64,000 bases of DNA. It comes from Flaviramulus basaltis. GTDB lineage: Bacteria; Bacteroidota; Bacteroidia; Flavobacteriales; Flavobacteriaceae. The notes under the pieces were generated by a model, which saw only the letters and a program-made list of their open reading frames with translations, ran no database searches and was not told the DNA's origin. Location of the stretch: the NCBI RefSeq assembly GCF_900114265.1, contig NZ_FPKV01000001.1, forward strand, positions 1,364,001-1,428,000, in the 5' to 3' direction. Both the position numbers and the translations under genes were made by a program. This document shows, piece by piece, positions 1-9,372 of the stretch (position 1 is the first letter of the stretch; every line of letters starts with the position of its first letter).

Positions 1-234
1 TTATCTTTAATTGATAACATGACCAAAGAACAAATAGAATCCGTACGCTGGTATATTGATTGTGGTGATGATGATTTTTTATATGAAGGAAATAGTTTGG
101 TTCATGTCGCTTTGAGAAATAAAGATGTAAAACACGAATTTAGAATTAGAGATGGCGGACATACTTGGACTTATTGGCGAGAATCTTTGCCGGAGGTTTT
201 AAAATTTGTGTCTGATGGGTTTCATCAGTATTAG
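1..234 (+). CDS. Putative esterase, C-terminal part (cut by window start)
   Basis: The reading frame is open from base 1 to the stop at 232-234, so the ATG at 19 is probably internal and the gene starts before the window. The visible ~77 residues end in GGHTWTYWRESLPEVLKF. This is the typical C-terminal segment of esterase D/enterochelin-esterase-like alpha/beta hydrolases, and its HTW histidine would be the catalytic His. The nucleophile and acid are outside the window. A strong terminator follows at 275-301. The family call rests on this C-terminal motif only. The substrate is unknown. Confidence 0.7.
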   Translation, partial: LSLIDNMTKEQIESVRWYIDCGDDDFLYEGNSLVHVALRNKDVKHEFRIRDGGHTWTYWRESLPEVLKFVSDGFHQY

Positions 235-274
235 ATGTTTTTTTAAAACTCTAATTTTTCATTCTATTAGTTAA

Positions 275-301
275 AAAAGCGCATTGGTTAAATGCGCTTT
301 T
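275..301. terminator. Bidirectional intrinsic terminator between esterase and leuB
   Basis: A perfect 11-bp inverted repeat (275-285 with 291-301) surrounds a 5-nt loop. It has an A-run on the left and a T-run on the right, so it can terminate on both strands. It lies between two convergent genes, the esterase end at 234 and the leuB end at 352. Confidence 0.85.
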
Positions 302-351
302 AAGGAATCCATTAAGTTTAGTTTAATTTGTTTGCTGACTAACTCAAATAA

Positions 352-1470
352 TTAAATGATTGTGGATTGTCCTAAATGAATGTTGGTAAAATTCAAGTTG
401 GTTTCATCAGGATTATTTATAAAATCTTCAATGAAATCACCAACTTTTGTGGTGGTAATATTATCGTATTTGGTATTTAAGTCTGGAGTGGTTATATGAA
501 GCTTCAATGATTTGTCTACTGCTTCTCTTATTAATGCCGCTTCATCGTCTAATCCAAAATGATCTAATAACATGGCAGCAGATAAAATAGAAGCAATAGG
601 GTTTGCAATGCCTTTATTGGCAGCTTTAGTATAAGCACCGTGTATTGGTTCAAACATGGCATGGTCTTTACCAATTGATGCCGAAGCTAATAAACCAATA
701 GAGCCTACAATAACACTAGCTTCTTCAGATAATATATCACCAAACATATTTTCGGTTAAAATAACGTCAAATTGTTTTGGGTTTATAATAAGCTCCATCG
801 CAGCGTTATCAATATACATATATCTCAATTTCACATCAGGATATTGAGGCGCAAGTTCTTGTACAACACGTCTCCATAATCTTGAACTTTCTAAAACATT
901 GGCTTTATCAACCAAAGTTAATTTACGTTTTCTAGATTGTGCTGCTTTAAAAGCTAAATGCGCAATACGTTCAACTTCATCTCGTGTGTATTCGCAAATA
1001 TCTGATGCTATGTTACCATCTTCACTAAGTGTTTTTTCGCCAAAATAAATACCGCTTGTTAATTCTCTATAGATAAGAATATCGGTATCTTTTATTTGGG
1101 TTTTTTTTAAAGATGATTTAGTTAGTAAGTCTTCATACGCGATAACTGGCCTTATATTAGCATATAAATCAAGTGTTTTGCGAAGTTTTAAAAGACCTTG
1201 CTCTGGCCTTACTTTGGCGTAAGGATCTAAATCGTAAGATGTTTTGCCAATAGCTCCAAATAAAATAGCATCTGCTTTTTTGCAAATGCTAATGGTTTCT
1301 TCTGGAAGTGGATCTCCTGATTTGTCTATGGCACAAGCACCAACTAATGCGTTATGAAAAGTAAATACATGGTTAAATTCCATAGCTATAGCTTTCAAGA
1401 CTTTTACTGCTTGAGCTATAACCTCTGGGCCAATACCATCACCTGGTAGAACGGCAATATTTAATTTCAT
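352..1470 (-). CDS. leuB: 3-isopropylmalate dehydrogenase
   Basis: This cytosolic NAD-dependent enzyme oxidises and decarboxylates 3-isopropylmalate to 2-oxoisocaproate in leucine synthesis. The 372-residue length matches the family. The GDGIGPE motif is at residues 10-16. Conserved substrate-binding stretches RELTSGIYFGE, DKANVLE and TENMFGDILSDE-like (here TENMFGDILSEE) are present, as is the late EPIHGA motif. It lies 12 nt downstream of leuA on the same strand and is surely co-transcribed. The other leucine and isoleucine-valine genes (leuCD, ilv) are not in the window. A terminator sits just past its end. Confidence 0.96.
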   Translation of the reverse strand: MKLNIAVLPGDGIGPEVIAQAVKVLKAIAMEFNHVFTFHNALVGACAIDKSGDPLPEETISICKKADAILFGAIGKTSYDLDPYAKVRPEQGLLKLRKTLDLYANIRPVIAYEDLLTKSSLKKTQIKDTDILIYRELTSGIYFGEKTLSEDGNIASDICEYTRDEVERIAHLAFKAAQSRKRKLTLVDKANVLESSRLWRRVVQELAPQYPDVKLRYMYIDNAAMELIINPKQFDVILTENMFGDILSEEASVIVGSIGLLASASIGKDHAMFEPIHGAYTKAANKGIANPIASILSAAMLLDHFGLDDEAALIREAVDKSLKLHITTPDLNTKYDNITTTKVGDFIEDFINNPDETNLNFTNIHLGQSTII

Positions 1471-1482
1471 AAATTAAAATAA

Positions 1483-2658
1483 TTAAGCAGAAATAATTTC
1501 ATTATATACTTTGCTATTTTCTATAATTTGATGGATATCACTATCACCAACTTCTTTTTTCTTATCGGCAAAATCTAAAAAGTTAGTATAGATTTCATCT
1601 AATTGAAGTTTAGTTAATTCGTATCCAATATTTTTTGCTCTGTACGCTAATGCAGCTCTTCCGCTTCTTGCAGTTAAAACAATGGCAGATTCTGTTACAC
1701 CAACATCTTTAGGATCTATAATTTCGTAAGTTTCACGATTTTTAATCACACCATCTTGATGAATTCCAGAACTATGTGCAAACGCATTGGCACCTACAAT
1801 AGCCTTATTTGGTTGTGTGTAAATACCCATACTATCAGATACCAATTGGCTAATACCATAAAGCATTTCCGTTTGAATTCTAGTATCTAAATTTAAGTAA
1901 GGGTGTTGTTTTAAAATCATAACAACTTCTTCTAAAGCTGTATTTCCTGCACGTTCACCAATACCGTTTATAGTGCATTCTATTTGTCGTGCACCATTAA
2001 TAACACCTTCAATAGAATTAGCTGTTGCTAATCCTAAATCGTTGTGGCAATGACAAGATAAAATTGCTTTATCTATACCTTTTACGTTTTCTTTTAAATA
2101 TTTTATTTTTGCACCATATTCACTTGGTAAGCAATATCCAGTCGTATCTGGAATATTTAAAACTGTTGCACCAGCCTTAATTACGGCTTCACAAACGCGA
2201 GCTAAATATTCATTATCTGTTCTACCAGCATCTTCAGCATAAAACTCAACATCTTCAACAAAAGACTTTGCATAACTTACAGCTCTTACAGCACGCTCAA
2301 TAATAGCATCTTGATTTGATTTGAATTTATACTTTATATGAGATTCAGATGTTCCAATACCTGTATGGATTCTGGGTAATTTAGCATATTTTAAAGCTTC
2401 AGCAGCTACTTTTATATCGTTTTCAACCGAGCGTGTTAAACCACAAACTGTTGCGTTTTTTATAATTTTAGAAATTTCTTCCACCGATTTGAAATCACCA
2501 GGACTAGACACGGGAAAACCTGCTTCAATAATATCTACCCCTAAATTATCAAGCTGCTCAGCAATTATTAATTTCTGTTCAGTATTTAACTTGCAACCAG
2601 GGACTTGCTCACCATCTCTAAGAGTAGTATCAAAAATTTGGACCTTATTATCAGACAT
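1483..2658 (-). CDS. leuA: 2-isopropylmalate synthase, short form
   Basis: This enzyme condenses acetyl-CoA with 2-oxoisovalerate, the committed step of leucine synthesis. The HMGL-like TIM barrel is clear: DTTLRDGEQ at residues 10-18, HCHNDLG metal-site histidines near residue 203, and NGIGERAGN. It is 391 residues, against over 500 for forms carrying the C-terminal LeuA dimerisation/allosteric domain. The sequence ends where that domain would begin. Leucine feedback through that domain is therefore not expected. A homocitrate or citramalate synthase is possible in principle, but pairing with leuB supports leuA. The start ATG faces a divergent gene 147 nt away. Confidence 0.92.
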   Translation of the reverse strand: MSDNKVQIFDTTLRDGEQVPGCKLNTEQKLIIAEQLDNLGVDIIEAGFPVSSPGDFKSVEEISKIIKNATVCGLTRSVENDIKVAAEALKYAKLPRIHTGIGTSESHIKYKFKSNQDAIIERAVRAVSYAKSFVEDVEFYAEDAGRTDNEYLARVCEAVIKAGATVLNIPDTTGYCLPSEYGAKIKYLKENVKGIDKAILSCHCHNDLGLATANSIEGVINGARQIECTINGIGERAGNTALEEVVMILKQHPYLNLDTRIQTEMLYGISQLVSDSMGIYTQPNKAIVGANAFAHSSGIHQDGVIKNRETYEIIDPKDVGVTESAIVLTARSGRAALAYRAKNIGYELTKLQLDEIYTNFLDFADKKKEVGDSDIHQIIENSKVYNEIISA

Positions 2659-2805
2659 TTATTAAAATATATTTTCTTATTGTTCTACGAAGTTATATTT
2701 TGGTTTGCTAAAATGAGAATTAAAGGTGATGTTATTACGATGTTTAACGCAATAATAATTCAATTAAAAACTTGAAAATCAATATCTTAATATTGTTTTT
2801 ATACT

Positions 2806-4356
2806 ATGACAAAAGAGCAAAAAGATAATTTGTTTGTATTAATAAAGTCATTGTCTAAGTCAGAAAAAAGACAATTCAAGCTTTATGTGGGAAGATTGGG
2901 GGTAAATGAGGATTCAAAATTCTTAACACTTTTCAATATTCTTGATAAACTTTCTATGTATGACGAATCTGCAATTCTTAAAAAAGGTATTGTAAAAAAG
3001 CAGCAATTATCTAATTTAAAAGCACATTTATACAAACAAATTTTAATTAGTTTAAGATTAAATCCTTCACACCAAAATATTAGAATTCAAATTCGAGAAC
3101 AACTTGATTTTGCTACAATTCTTTACCATAAAGGACTTTATAAGCAGAGTTTAAAAATTTTAGATAAAGCTAAAAGTTTAGCGATTGCAAATGAAGAAAA
3201 GAATATAGCTTACGAAATTGTTGAATTGGAAAAAGTTATTGAGTCTCAATACATTACACGTAGTTTGAGTAATAGAGCAGACGAGCTAACGATTCAAGCG
3301 AAAGAGTTGAGTTTACAAAATGTTTTAGCAAGTAAACTATCTAATTTATCGCTTCAGTTATATGGATTGTTTTTAAAAACGGGTTATGTTAAAAACGATG
3401 AAGAACATCAAATAATAACAAAGTATTTTAATGACAGACTTCCAAAATATGATATTAATAAATTAGGTTTTAGAGAAAAATTATGGCTTTACAAATCATA
3501 TTTATGGTATAGTTTCCTAACAGTAGATTTTTTATCATGTTATAAATATGCATCAAAATGGGTTGATTTATTTTATGAAAATAAAGACATGATTGTATTA
3601 AATCCTGTGTTTTTTTTAAGAGGAAATCATTATTTATTAGAAACGCTTTTTTATTTAAGACAATACGAAAAATTTAAAAACACCTTATTGCAATTAGAGG
3701 AAATAACCAAAGAAAAATGGTTTCCATTGGATGACAATAACGAAAGTTTAGCATTCTTATTTATATACAACAATAAGTTTAATCTCCATTTTATGGAAGG
3801 CAGTTTTAAAGAAGGTTTGCCGCTTATTGATGAGGTTTTAGAGCGTTTAAAACGTTTTAAAGACCGTATTGATGAACATCACGTTATGGTATTTTATTAC
3901 AAGATTGCTAGTATGTATTTTGGTGCAGGAGAAAACAAAAAGTGTATTCAATATTTAGAAAAAATAATAAGTAATAAATCATTACAAATGCGTGAAGATT
4001 TATTGTGCTTTTCACGTATTTTAAATTTGGTAGCACATTACGAAGCCGGATTAGATTATAACTTAGATGTTTTAATTAAGAGTACTTATAAGTTTTTAAT
4101 TAAAATGGAAGATTTATATGAAGTACAAAAAGAATTTATTCGGTTTTTAAGAGGATTAGGAGATATATATCCAAGTGAAGTTAAAAATGAATTTATTAAA
4201 CTTCATAAAAAATTAAAGGAATTTGAAGATGATCCATATCAAAGTCGTGCATTCCTTTATTTAGATATTATTTCATGGTTAGAGTCTAAAATTCAAGGGA
4301 AACCCGTTGGATTAGTTATAAAGAATAAGTTTAATGCTTTGCAACATGAACGATGA
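2806..4356 (+). CDS. Conserved flavobacterial protein of unknown function, helical repeat-like
   Basis: I do not recognise a named family. The 516-residue product has no signal peptide or membrane segment, so it is probably cytosolic. It is very rich in Lys, Glu and Leu. From about residue 90 it resembles degenerate TPR-like helical pairs, for example ATILYHKGLYKQSLKILDKAKSLA and a second block near residue 330-390. The N-terminus (MTKEQKDNLFVLIKSLSKSEKRQFK) looks like a small conserved helical module. It is transcribed divergently from leuA. Nothing nearby suggests a pathway; the SAM riboswitch downstream belongs to the next operon. Confidence 0.8.
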   Translation: MTKEQKDNLFVLIKSLSKSEKRQFKLYVGRLGVNEDSKFLTLFNILDKLSMYDESAILKKGIVKKQQLSNLKAHLYKQILISLRLNPSHQNIRIQIREQLDFATILYHKGLYKQSLKILDKAKSLAIANEEKNIAYEIVELEKVIESQYITRSLSNRADELTIQAKELSLQNVLASKLSNLSLQLYGLFLKTGYVKNDEEHQIITKYFNDRLPKYDINKLGFREKLWLYKSYLWYSFLTVDFLSCYKYASKWVDLFYENKDMIVLNPVFFLRGNHYLLETLFYLRQYEKFKNTLLQLEEITKEKWFPLDDNNESLAFLFIYNNKFNLHFMEGSFKEGLPLIDEVLERLKRFKDRIDEHHVMVFYYKIASMYFGAGENKKCIQYLEKIISNKSLQMREDLLCFSRILNLVAHYEAGLDYNLDVLIKSTYKFLIKMEDLYEVQKEFIRFLRGLGDIYPSEVKNEFIKLHKKLKEFEDDPYQSRAFLYLDIISWLESKIQGKPVGLVIKNKFNALQHER

Positions 4357-4454
4357 TAATTAGCTTTTAAAATAAAATTTTCATCAAAAAATTTGGATAT
4401 TAACTTTTTCTGAACGAATATTTGCATTCACAAAGTTCAAACACTTACTGAAAT

Positions 4455-4559
4455 GTTATCAAGAAAGGCGGAGGGATTAGACCCTGCGAAGCCTTAGCAA
4501 CCCTTTATTCGTAAAGAAGGTGCTAAATTCTACTTAAACATTTGTTTTAGATAGATAAC
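4455..4559 (+). ncRNA. SAM-I (S-box) riboswitch upstream of metY
   Basis: The P1 helix is GTTATC (4455-4460) with GATAAC (4554-4559). The core shows the family's conserved stretches in order: TTATCAAGAAAGGCGGAGGGA, GAAGCC, a GCAACCC kink-turn region and GGTGCTAAATTC. SAM-I aptamers bind S-adenosylmethionine and repress methionine genes. This one heads the metY-metX/thrA-metZ operon. No obvious U-tailed terminator follows. Instead, CCAAATG (4559-4565, touching P1) can pair with CATTTGG (4633-4639), a possible switching helix. Confidence 0.93.
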
Positions 4560-4677
4560 CAAATGAAATTACTTTCTGTAGTTTCAATAATTCTTTTTAA
4601 CATTTTTCTATTAAGTACGTTTTTTAAAAACGCATTTGGCTTTTGGTTTAATTTATTAATTCAAAAAAATTAGAAAA

Positions 4678-5955
4678 ATGAGTACACAAAAATTAGCAAC
4701 AAACGCATTGCACGCAGGGCACGATTTTAAAGCAAACGGGGGTACTAGAGCAGTTCCCATTTATCAAACAACATCGTATGTTTTTAATAACTCAGATCAT
4801 GCAGCAAATCTATTTTCGCTTAAAGAACTAGGATTTATTTACACCCGATTAAATAATCCTACAAATCAAATTTTACAGGATCGTTTAGCTGCTTTAGAAG
4901 GCGGTGTTGGAGCTGTAGTTTTTGCATCAGGAACAGCAGCAATTTCTACTGGACTTTTAACTTTATTAAAAGCAGGCGACCATATTGTAGCATCAAGTAG
5001 TTTGTATGGCGGGACTTATAATTTGTTAAAAGTAACCTTGCCAAGATTAAGTATTACAACCACATTTGTAGATGCAGATAATCCAGATAATTTCGCAGGT
5101 GCAGTTCAAGATAATACCAGAGCATTTTTTGTTGAATCTTTAGGGAATCCAAAATTGGATGTATTGGATATTGAGGCAATTGCAGAACATTCTAAAGCTG
5201 CTAGAGTACCTTTTATCGTTGATAACACCGTAGCAACTCCAGCTTTATTAAATCCTATTAAACACGGTGCAAATATTGTCATTCATTCGTTAACAAAATA
5301 TATTGGAGGACAAGGAAATTCTCTTGGAGGAGCAATAATTGATGGTGGTAATTTTGATTGGGCAAACGGGAAATTTCCAGAATTTACAGAGCCTTCAGCA
5401 GGCTACCACGGTTTGAAATATTACGAAACTTTGGGGGCAGCGTCTTATACGTTTAAATTAATTTTAGAAGGTTTAAGAGATTTCGGTGGCGCTTTAAGTC
5501 CAACAAATGCGTTTAATATTATTCAAGGTTTAGAAACTTTATCTGTTAGAATAAAACAACACAGTGAAAATGCACTTGAAATTGCAAAATGGTTAGAGCA
5601 ACAAGATGAGGTGACTTGGGTAAATTATCCAGGATTAGAAAGCAGTAAATACAAAAAGTTAGCAGATAAATATTTAGTAGGTGGGCAAAGCGGATTAGTT
5701 ACCTTTGGAGCAAAAGGTGGTTTTGAAGCCGCAAAATCTATTGCCGATAATACGAAGTTGTTTTCATTATTAGCTAATATTGGTGATACAAAATCGTTAA
5801 TTATTCATCCATCAAGTACAACGCATCAACAGTTAGATGAAGCAGAGCAAGAATCTGCTGGAGTAACTGCCGATTTAATTCGTTTGTCTGTAGGTATTGA
5901 AGATGTTGAAGATTTAAAAGCCGATTTAAAAGAAGCATTTAGCACAATTAAATAA
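4678..5955 (+). CDS. metY: O-acetylhomoserine aminocarboxypropyltransferase (sulfhydrylase)
   Basis: This PLP enzyme of the Cys/Met metabolism family makes homocysteine from O-acetylhomoserine and sulfide. The PLP lysine motif is IHSLTKYIGGQGN. ASGTAA, SSSLYGGTYNLL and the late IHPSSTTHQQL segment are typical of MetY, as is the insertion-bearing length of 425 residues (MetZ and MetB are ~390). It lies 118 nt after the riboswitch and 11 nt before the fused metX/thrA gene. SAM is expected to shut it down. Confidence 0.94.
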   Translation: MSTQKLATNALHAGHDFKANGGTRAVPIYQTTSYVFNNSDHAANLFSLKELGFIYTRLNNPTNQILQDRLAALEGGVGAVVFASGTAAISTGLLTLLKAGDHIVASSSLYGGTYNLLKVTLPRLSITTTFVDADNPDNFAGAVQDNTRAFFVESLGNPKLDVLDIEAIAEHSKAARVPFIVDNTVATPALLNPIKHGANIVIHSLTKYIGGQGNSLGGAIIDGGNFDWANGKFPEFTEPSAGYHGLKYYETLGAASYTFKLILEGLRDFGGALSPTNAFNIIQGLETLSVRIKQHSENALEIAKWLEQQDEVTWVNYPGLESSKYKKLADKYLVGGQSGLVTFGAKGGFEAAKSIADNTKLFSLLANIGDTKSLIIHPSSTTHQQLDEAEQESAGVTADLIRLSVGIEDVEDLKADLKEAFSTIK

Positions 5956-5966
5956 TAAATTTTCTA

Positions 5967-8900
5967 TTGAAAGATACATTTCAAAATATCATCATTAAAA
6001 ATTATATAACGGAAAGTAAAGTCTCTATTCCTGAGATAGAACTTAGTTATCAGGTTTTTGGTAAAACTTTAGGTTCAGCGCCTATTGTTTTGGTAAATCA
6101 CGCCTTAACTGGCAATAGTAATGTCGCAGGAAAAGATGGCTGGTGGAAAGATTTGGTGGGCGATGATAAAGTTATTGACACGAAACTTTATACGGTTTTA
6201 GCTTTCAATATTCCAGGAAACGGTTTTGATGGTTATGTTATTGAAAACTACAAAGATTTTGTTGCTAGAGACATTGCTAATTTGTTTTTAATTGGACTTA
6301 AAGAATTGAAAATCGAAAAGCTTTTTGCAACAATTGGAGGTTCATTAGGTGGTGGTATTGCATGGGAAATGGCAGTTAATAAGCCAGATTTTACCGAGCA
6401 TTTAATAACCGTAGCAACCGATTGGAAATCTACCGATTGGTTAATTGCCAATTGCCAAATACAAGAGCAATTCCTATTGAATTCTAAAAATCCTGTTCAC
6501 GATGCACGCATGCATGCTATGTTGTGTTACAGAACGCCTGAGTCTTTTAATGAGCGTTTTCAGCGTTCAAAAAATGAAGATTTAGAGATTTTTAATGTAG
6601 AAAGTTGGTTGTTACATCATGGTAAAAAGTTGCAAGAACGTTTTCAGCTTTCGGCTTATAAATTGATGAATCAGTTGCTTAAAACCATTGATGTTACTAA
6701 AAACCGAAAAGTAGATTTAAATGTTTTAGAAGCTATTGAAGCAAACATTCACATTGTTGGAGTAGATTCAGATTTATTTTTCACAGCAGAAGAAAACAGA
6801 CAAACACATAAACAACTAGCGGTTACGCATGCAAATGTGACATATAACGAAATACATTCGGTACATGGACACGATGCATTTTTAATGGAGTACGAGCAGT
6901 TAGAAAAAATTATAGAAGGCATTTTTGTGCCAAATTCTAAAAAGAAAAAAATGAAGGTATTAAAGTTTGGGGGAAAATCTTTAGGAAATGGAGAAGGATT
7001 GAATAAAGTGATTTCAATCATTGAAAATAAAGTGAATGCAGGTGAAAAAATAACGGTAGTCGTTTCTGCACGCGGAAATGCAACCGACGAACTTGAAGAT
7101 ATTTTAGAAAGAGCACATAAAGGAAAGGATTATAAATCTGATTTTGAAACTTTTAAAAACTATCAAAAAGAACCTTTACCAACAGTTGATTTTTCTGATG
7201 AATTTTCAGTTTTAGAAAAGCTCTTTGAAGGCGTTAGTTTATTGCGTGATTATAGTAAGAAAACCAAAGATGAAATTTTAGCTCAAGGCGAATTATTATC
7301 TATTAAATTGGTTTCAGAATTATTGAATCAAAAAAATATAAAAGCCAAAGCTACCGATGCAAGACAATTGATTAAAACTGATGATGTTTTTGGGAATGCA
7401 CAACCTATTTCTCAACTTTCAAAAGATAATGTTAAGAACTATTTTAAACAAAATAATAGCGATACGGTTAATGTAGTTACAGGTTTTATTGCTTCAAATT
7501 CTAAAAATGAAACCACAACATTAGGCAGAAACGGAAGTAATTACACAGCAGCTTTATTGGCCAATTATTTAGATGCTGAAGAGTTACAGAACTACACACA
7601 TGTTAGTGGTATTTACACAGCAAATCCAGATTTGGTTGAAGATGCTCAAAAAATTAGAGAATTATCATTTAGTGAAGCTAACGAGTTAGCCAATTTTGGA
7701 ACAACAGTTTTACACGCAAAAACCATTATTCCGTTAGTTGAAAAAAACATCAATCTTCGTATTTTAAATACTTTTAATACAGATGATGAGGGTACATTGA
7801 TTACTGCAAAACCAAGTTCAAAAGAAGTCACGTCTTTATCAGTTTTAGATAATGTGGCGTTGTTAAATTTAGAAGGCCGCGGATTGTTAGGGAAAAGTGG
7901 TGTTGATGCTAGAATATTTGGTGCTTTAGCAAGTAAAGATATTAGTGTGAGCATCATTTCTCAAGGGTCTTCAGAGCGTGGTATTGGGTTAATTATTGAT
8001 GCAGACCAGGCAACTCAAGCTGTGATTGCTTTAGAACGCGAGTTCGAAAAAGATTTTTATTCGCAAGACGTTAATAAAATTCATGTGGTTGATGATGTAT
8101 CTGTGATTTCAATAATTGGTATCGAGTTAAGTTCGTTTCACAAGCCATTTAATGCGTTAATAAAAAACCAGATTACACCATTGTTATTCAATAATACTGT
8201 AACAGGTAGAAATGTGAGTTTGGTGGTTAAAAAGAGTCAACTTCATAAAGCTATGAATGTGATTCATGGAGAGGTTTTCGGGATTTCTAAAAAGATAAAT
8301 ATTGCCATTTTTGGTCATGGAGGCGTTGGAAGTGCTTTAATAAATCAAATTTTAAAGTCGAAAAATGAGATTGAAAACCGAAAAGGAATTAATCTTAATG
8401 TCTTTGCAATAGCCAATTCAAAACAGTTGCTTTTAAACAAAAAAGGCGTTGATGTAAATTGGAATGAAGCTATTAAATCGACATCTATTGAAAGTTCTGT
8501 TGACGATATTATTGCTTTCGCAAAAGCACATCATTTAGAAAATTTAATTGCAGTTGATAATACATCGAGTGCTAATTTTTATCAAAATTACATCCCGTTA
8601 GTTGAAGCTGGTTTCGATTTGGTATCATCAAATAAAATAGCAAATACTATTTCTCACGATTTTTATAAGGAATTGAGAGTTCAATTAGAAGCTCACAACA
8701 AGCAATATTTATATGAAACTACGGTTGGCGCAGGTTTACCTTTAATTGATACGATTAAATTATTACACGAATCGGGTGAAAACATTACCAGAATTCGTGG
8801 CGTTTTCTCTGGAACATTAAGTTATTTATTTAATAATTTTTCGGTTCAAGACAAGCCATTTAGTGCTATTGTTCAAGAAACTATTGATAAAGGTTTTACA

Positions 8901-9368
8901 GAACCAGACCCAAGAGAAGATTTTTCAGGAAATGATGTGGCTAGAAAATTGTTAATTCTTGCAAGAGAGTTAGATTTGCAAAATGAATTTGAAGATGTTT
9001 CAGTTCAAAATTTAATACCAGAAGCGTATCAAAATATTGAAGTGCAATCTTTTTTAAGTCAGTTAGATGTGCTTGATGATCAATTTCAAAAGATAAAAGA
9101 CCAACAAGAAAAAGGTTATGTATTGCGATATGTTGGAGATTTGTCAGGAGATTTATCACAAGACAAAGGGAATTTAGAAGTGAAATTAGTATCCATTCCA
9201 GAGGATAGTACATTAGGACACGTAAAAGGAAGTGATGCGATTTTTGAAATATTTACAGAAAGTTATGGCGAACAACCTATAGTCATTCAAGGGGCAGGTG
9301 CAGGAGCAGAAGTAACGGCACGTGGCGTTTTTGGAGATATTTTAAGGTTGTCTAAACATATTAATTAG
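5967..9368 (+). CDS. thrA: Triple fusion: MetX-like homoserine acyltransferase + aspartokinase + homoserine dehydrogenase
   Basis: The start is TTG at 5967, since no in-frame ATG precedes the conserved fold. Residues 1-~325 are an alpha/beta hydrolase of the MetX family: nucleophile elbow GGSLGG with Ser126, VGVDSD acid region near 270, and HGHDAFL with His302. Residue 329 (ATG at 6951) begins a standard aspartokinase (MKVLKFGGKSLGNGEG) with ACT regions to about 770. Homoserine dehydrogenase follows (IAIFGHGGVGSALINQ, then NKIAN and the lysine-bearing catalytic region) to 1133. One chain would therefore phosphorylate aspartate, reduce the semialdehyde to homoserine and acylate it. It sits between metY and metZ, which use that product. 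All three modules look intact. Confidence 0.92.
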   Translation: MKDTFQNIIIKNYITESKVSIPEIELSYQVFGKTLGSAPIVLVNHALTGNSNVAGKDGWWKDLVGDDKVIDTKLYTVLAFNIPGNGFDGYVIENYKDFVARDIANLFLIGLKELKIEKLFATIGGSLGGGIAWEMAVNKPDFTEHLITVATDWKSTDWLIANCQIQEQFLLNSKNPVHDARMHAMLCYRTPESFNERFQRSKNEDLEIFNVESWLLHHGKKLQERFQLSAYKLMNQLLKTIDVTKNRKVDLNVLEAIEANIHIVGVDSDLFFTAEENRQTHKQLAVTHANVTYNEIHSVHGHDAFLMEYEQLEKIIEGIFVPNSKKKKMKVLKFGGKSLGNGEGLNKVISIIENKVNAGEKITVVVSARGNATDELEDILERAHKGKDYKSDFETFKNYQKEPLPTVDFSDEFSVLEKLFEGVSLLRDYSKKTKDEILAQGELLSIKLVSELLNQKNIKAKATDARQLIKTDDVFGNAQPISQLSKDNVKNYFKQNNSDTVNVVTGFIASNSKNETTTLGRNGSNYTAALLANYLDAEELQNYTHVSGIYTANPDLVEDAQKIRELSFSEANELANFGTTVLHAKTIIPLVEKNINLRILNTFNTDDEGTLITAKPSSKEVTSLSVLDNVALLNLEGRGLLGKSGVDARIFGALASKDISVSIISQGSSERGIGLIIDADQATQAVIALEREFEKDFYSQDVNKIHVVDDVSVISIIGIELSSFHKPFNALIKNQITPLLFNNTVTGRNVSLVVKKSQLHKAMNVIHGEVFGISKKINIAIFGHGGVGSALINQILKSKNEIENRKGINLNVFAIANSKQLLLNKKGVDVNWNEAIKSTSIESSVDDIIAFAKAHHLENLIAVDNTSSANFYQNYIPLVEAGFDLVSSNKIANTISHDFYKELRVQLEAHNKQYLYETTVGAGLPLIDTIKLLHESGENITRIRGVFSGTLSYLFNNFSVQDKPFSAIVQETIDKGFTEPDPREDFSGNDVARKLLILARELDLQNEFEDVSVQNLIPEAYQNIEVQSFLSQLDVLDDQFQKIKDQQEKGYVLRYVGDLSGDLSQDKGNLEVKLVSIPEDSTLGHVKGSDAIFEIFTESYGEQPIVIQGAGAGAEVTARGVFGDILRLSKHIN

Positions 9369-9372
9369 AGTT

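Noticed and set aside
2659-2805. Leucine leader peptide upstream of leuA
   Set aside because: The 147-nt gap read on the minus strand shows no Leu-rich frame followed by a terminator hairpin.
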